Of a DNA stretch of 64,000 nucleotides, positions 61,417 through 64,000 are shown piece by piece. Positions within the stretch are counted from its first letter, which is position 1. The number at the start of each line of letters is the position of its first letter. Origin of the DNA: Pseudomonadota bacterium (lineage in GTDB: Bacteria > Myxococcota_A > UBA796 > UBA9615); assembly GCA_024229515.1 (NCBI GenBank), contig JAAESI010000264.1, positions 37,665 to 101,664 on the forward strand, given 5' to 3'. Made by a program: the position numbers and the translations under genes. The notes under the pieces were generated by a model. That model saw only the letters and a program-made list of their open reading frames with translations. It searched no databases and was not told the DNA's origin.

Positions 61417-63336
61417 ATGGGTCTCAGCGCGCGCCGCATCGAGGTTGCTTGTGCGGCCGTCGCGGCGCTCGCGCCCCCCACCCCAGAGTTTCCCGACACG
61501 CCGGCGTCCGTCGGCTTCGGCCCCCGCTTGTCCGGATTCGTGGATGGACTCCCGGGGCCGGAGCGGTTCGGGGTCGCGCTGTTCCTGAGCCTGCTGCAGT
61601 GGCTCCCCATCAGCATCGGACCGCACCGCCGTCGGCTGACGAAGCTGTCGGCGGAGCAGGCCAGTGCCTTCTTCGGGCGGCTGGGGGACAGCAAGCTCCT
61701 GCCGTTGCGGGGAGCCGCCAAGATCGCGCTGGTTCTGCTGCTGCCCGCCTTCTACGCGGACGAGTCCCTGCGGGCCCGGCTCGGGGATCAGACCCAGGGT
61801 CGCGTCGCTGCCCAGGCAAAGACGTTCCCCGTCGAGCGAGGCGGGGAGGTCGAGGAGCTCCTGGAGGCGGACGTCGTCATCGTCGGCAGCGGCGCGGGCG
61901 GGGCCCCCCTGGCCAAGGAACTGGCGGAGCTCGGGCGGTCGGTGATCGTGCTCGAGGAGGGCGGCTACCGGCCCGCGACCACGTTCCCTCCGCTGGCGTT
62001 CGACGCCTTGTCGCAGCTGTACCGCGACTCCGGGGTGACGGTGACGGTCGGGGTGCCTCCGGTGATGGTCCCCATCGGCAAGCTCGTCGGCGGTACGACC
62101 GTCATCAACAGTGGCACCTGCTTCCGCGTGCCGGACTTCGTGCACGCCAAGTGGGTGGAGCGCTACGGCATGCCCGAGGCGCTGTCGGAGGCGTCCCTGG
62201 CGCCGATCTACCAGCGGGTCGAGGACATCATCGGCGTGAAGCCGGTGACCCCCGCGCTGCTGGGCGGCAACAACGACATGGCTCGCATCGGGGCCGAGGC
62301 GTTGGGCTGGAGCGGCGGGTACCTGCCCCGCAACTTCCGCGGCTGCGTGGGCAGCAACCGCTGCGCCTTCGGCTGCCCCACGGACGCCAAGCAGGCGATG
62401 CACGTCACCTACCTGCCGTCGGCGGTGGAGGCGGGGGCGCGGGTCATCTGCGCGACGCGGGTGGAGAAGGTGACCTTCGAGGGGAACCGGGCCACGGGCG
62501 TGGTCGCTCGGGTCGTGGAGCCCGGTGGGAAGGGGCGGACCCTCCGCGTCAAGGCTGATGCCGTCGTGGTGGCGGCGGGCACCTTCTACACGCCGGGCCT
62601 GCTCCGAGCCTCGGGCGTGCGGCACCGCAACCTGGGCCGGCGGGTGACGCTGCACCCGGCGGTGAAGATCAGCGCGCACTTCCCCGGGAAGGACTTCTAC
62701 GACGGTCCGGGCGTGCCCCAGAGCTACTACGTCGACGAGTTCCAGCAGCAAGGCGTGATGATGGAGGGGGCCCACGTGCCGCCCGACATGGGGAGCGTCG
62801 CGCTGCCGGGGAAGGGGCCGGAGCACAAGCGGCTCATGGAGGTCAGCCGGGAGCTGTCGACGTTCGGCTTCCTGGTCAGCGACGAGCCTTCGGGCACGGT
62901 GATGCGGGGCCTCGGCGACCGTCCGTTCGTGCGCTACGACATCGGCAAGGCTGACGAAGCCAAGATGATGCTGGGGCTCAAGAAGCTCGCGAAGCTGTAC
63001 GTGGCCGCGGGCGCGACGAAGCTCTACCTGCCGACGTGGCGCCTTCCGGAGCTGGACGCGGGCCCGAACGTGGAAGCCCAGATCGACGCCGCCGGCATCC
63101 GCGCCGCGGACCTCGAGGTGGCCGCCTTCCACCCCCTCGGCACCTGCGGCTTCGGCCCCGACGGGGACACCTTCCCGTTGGACTGCGACCTGCGCGTGCG
63201 CGGGCGGCAGGGGCTGTACGTCGCCGACGGTTCGGTGATGCCGAGCAGCCTCGCGGTGAACCCGCAGTTGACGATCATGGTCCTGGCGACCCGGTTGGCG
63301 TGGCACCTGGACCAGAAGCTCACCGCCGGCGTCTAG
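61417..63336 (+). CDS. GMC-family FAD-dependent oxidoreductase
   Basis: The 639-residue product starts at ATG 61417, 2 bp after the previous stop. An N-terminal region of about 140 residues, unusual for the family, includes FGVALFLSLLQWLPISIG, which might be a membrane-associating helix. The FAD motif DVVIVGSGAGGAPLAKELAE is near residue 150. GTTVINSGTCFRVP is near 227 and the GCPTDAKQAMHVTYLP region near 320. The C-terminal AAFHPLGTCGFGPDG near 568 holds the active-site His, followed by LYVADGSVMPSSLAVNPQLT. Substrates of GMC enzymes are alcohols, sugars and sterols; a cholesterol-oxidase-like role is possible but not shown. Confidence 0.9.
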   Translation: MGLSARRIEVACAAVAALAPPTPEFPDTPASVGFGPRLSGFVDGLPGPERFGVALFLSLLQWLPISIGPHRRRLTKLSAEQASAFFGRLGDSKLLPLRGAAKIALVLLLPAFYADESLRARLGDQTQGRVAAQAKTFPVERGGEVEELLEADVVIVGSGAGGAPLAKELAELGRSVIVLEEGGYRPATTFPPLAFDALSQLYRDSGVTVTVGVPPVMVPIGKLVGGTTVINSGTCFRVPDFVHAKWVERYGMPEALSEASLAPIYQRVEDIIGVKPVTPALLGGNNDMARIGAEALGWSGGYLPRNFRGCVGSNRCAFGCPTDAKQAMHVTYLPSAVEAGARVICATRVEKVTFEGNRATGVVARVVEPGGKGRTLRVKADAVVVAAGTFYTPGLLRASGVRHRNLGRRVTLHPAVKISAHFPGKDFYDGPGVPQSYYVDEFQQQGVMMEGAHVPPDMGSVALPGKGPEHKRLMEVSRELSTFGFLVSDEPSGTVMRGLGDRPFVRYDIGKADEAKMMLGLKKLAKLYVAAGATKLYLPTWRLPELDAGPNVEAQIDAAGIRAADLEVAAFHPLGTCGFGPDGDTFPLDCDLRVRGRQGLYVADGSVMPSSLAVNPQLTIMVLATRLAWHLDQKLTAGV

Positions 63337-63625
63337 GCGCCAACCCGGCTTCGCGCAGCTTCTCCAGGTCCTCGTCGGGGTACTCCGCCAGGACCTTGTC
63401 CCGGATCGCGCGCATCTGGCGCATGTGGACGAGGACGAACCAGGCCACGGAGCCGCCCACCACCGCCGCCCCCACCAGTCCGGCGCTGAGCACCCATCGG
63501 CCCACGACGGGGCCCAGATACAGTGTTCCGAAAAGCGCGAGTACGCCGCAGTACAGCCCCACGGCACCGACCACGGTGATGCTCACCGGGATGGCGGTCA
63601 GCAGTAAGCGTCCCGGTAGCCCCAC
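63320..63625 (-). CDS. Small membrane protein with two helices
   Basis: The 101-residue product starts at 63625 (MGLPGRLLLTAIPVSITVVG). Two hydrophobic segments, about 8-36 and 41-66, are followed by a basic amphipathic tail (VHMRQMRAIRDKVLAEYPDE, DLEKLREAGLAPRRRR). The 3' end overlaps the GMC gene by 17 bp. Unknown function. Confidence 0.6.
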   Translation of the reverse strand: MGLPGRLLLTAIPVSITVVGAVGLYCGVLALFGTLYLGPVVGRWVLSAGLVGAAVVGGSVAWFVLVHMRQMRAIRDKVLAEYPDEDLEKLREAGLAPRRRR

Positions 63626-63929
63626 CTATCTCGGCACGGGCGTCTCGGCGATTCTTCGTCGAGAGTTCCTCCAGCGTTCCGGCAAATGAGACCGAGTGGC
63701 CGTGGAGTACAAGGGCCTTCTTGCGGTCCAACCTCGGCAGCAACCCGAAGACCTGGAATGGGTCGGCTGGTCCGTTTCGGGACGAATTCCAGCGCAGGAG
63801 CCGACCGACGAGCTTGGGGTATTGCTCAAGCAGTTCACGGTTCCAGCCGCTCTTCACCTCGTCCTGTCCGAATATTCGATCGCCCAGATTCGGGATGACG
63901 ACGGGACTCGTCGGGGGCTTCGTCGTCAT
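63626..63929 (-). other. Ambiguous coding stretch at the right edge
   Basis: A minus frame from 63929 (MTTKPPTSPVVIPNLGDRIF, then GWNRELLEQYPKLVGRLLRW) looks protein-like and runs toward the small membrane gene. A plus frame over the same bases (EYKGLLAVQPRQQPEDLEWV) is about as plausible. Base and codon use is less GC-biased than in the rest of the window. I cannot decide the strand. The remaining 63930-64000 shows no clear feature. Confidence 0.35.
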
Positions 63930-64000
63930 GGCCTGCGCGCAGGTCGGCGCCGAGGCGGCGACTCTCGATGGCCGAGGTGGGCGTCGTAGACGACGCTCGG

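Noticed and set aside
63696..63989. Plus-strand gene at the right edge
   Set aside because: The opposite-strand frame over the same bases is as plausible, and no ribosome site or family supports either; listed as ambiguous instead.

Overview
The window is very GC-rich, densely packed DNA with short intergenic gaps and many ATGA/GTGA/TGATG start-stop overlaps. The gene content points to a member of the Myxococcota or a close relative (former Deltaproteobacteria). That content includes several Ser/Thr kinases and pseudokinases, lipoproteins with MopE-type Asp-rich and FG-GAP repeats, a caspase-like protease, a STAND ATPase fragment, a VIT/von Willebrand protein, TypA, EttA and MutS2. The placement is inferred from gene families only; there is no rRNA. 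Several genes on the left are split by one- or two-base shifts, and at least two or three of those shifts sit in long C or G runs, which looks like uncorrected long-read homopolymer error. At three places (about 5.27 kb, 12.07 kb and 51.5-53.7 kb) pieces of unrelated genes abut or a gene lacks an internal part. These are either real deletions and rearrangements or assembly chimeras.

Layout. 1-6.4 kb: a YkgJ cysteine-cluster gene cut by the window edge, a small conserved protein, two lipoproteins, a HupE/UreJ-like membrane protein, then a truncated kinase-cNMP gene head to head with a truncated unknown gene. 6.5-8.2 kb: a glycosidase lipoprotein lying between a decayed piece of tRNA-Glu and an intact tRNA-Gln/tRNA-Glu operon that has a clear promoter and terminator. 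8.2-12.7 kb: a Memo-like AmrB protein, membrane proteins and a degenerate kinase. 12.9-16.1 kb: a translationally coupled sigma factor, membrane anti-sigma-like protein and secreted caspase with a probable outer-membrane barrel; this is the best candidate for an uncharacterised regulatory system. 16.2-22.9 kb: PPi-type phosphofructokinase, a TIG-domain lipoprotein, a membrane pseudokinase and TypA.

22.9-29.9 kb: a coupled set of class III aminotransferase, LuxE-like acyl-protein synthetase and LuxC-like acyl reductase followed by MutS2. Together the three enzymes could turn a carboxylic acid into an aldehyde and then an amine, and no luciferase is present. 29.9-38.5 kb: membrane proteins (one with four C-terminal cysteine-pair repeats), a 51-bp hairpin repeat array, a radical SAM/SPASM protein, and a MerR regulator coupled to a VIT/vWA protein with a perfect palindrome upstream. 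38.5-46.4 kb: a GT-C-like membrane protein, then a leftward six-gene run of flippase-like protein, two large membrane proteins, YhhQ-type transporter, FolB and a pteridine-reductase-like SDR.

46.5-51.3 kb: a B12-binding radical SAM enzyme, an M13 peptidase homologue that has lost a zinc histidine, a zinc-ribbon protein and a lipoprotein. 51.4-53.7 kb: a mosaic of four gene fragments. 53.7-64 kb: a kinase, a two-part acetyltransferase-like protein, EttA, a secreted protein coupled to ETF-ubiquinone oxidoreductase and a methyltransferase, a GMC oxidoreductase, a small membrane protein, and an ambiguous right edge.
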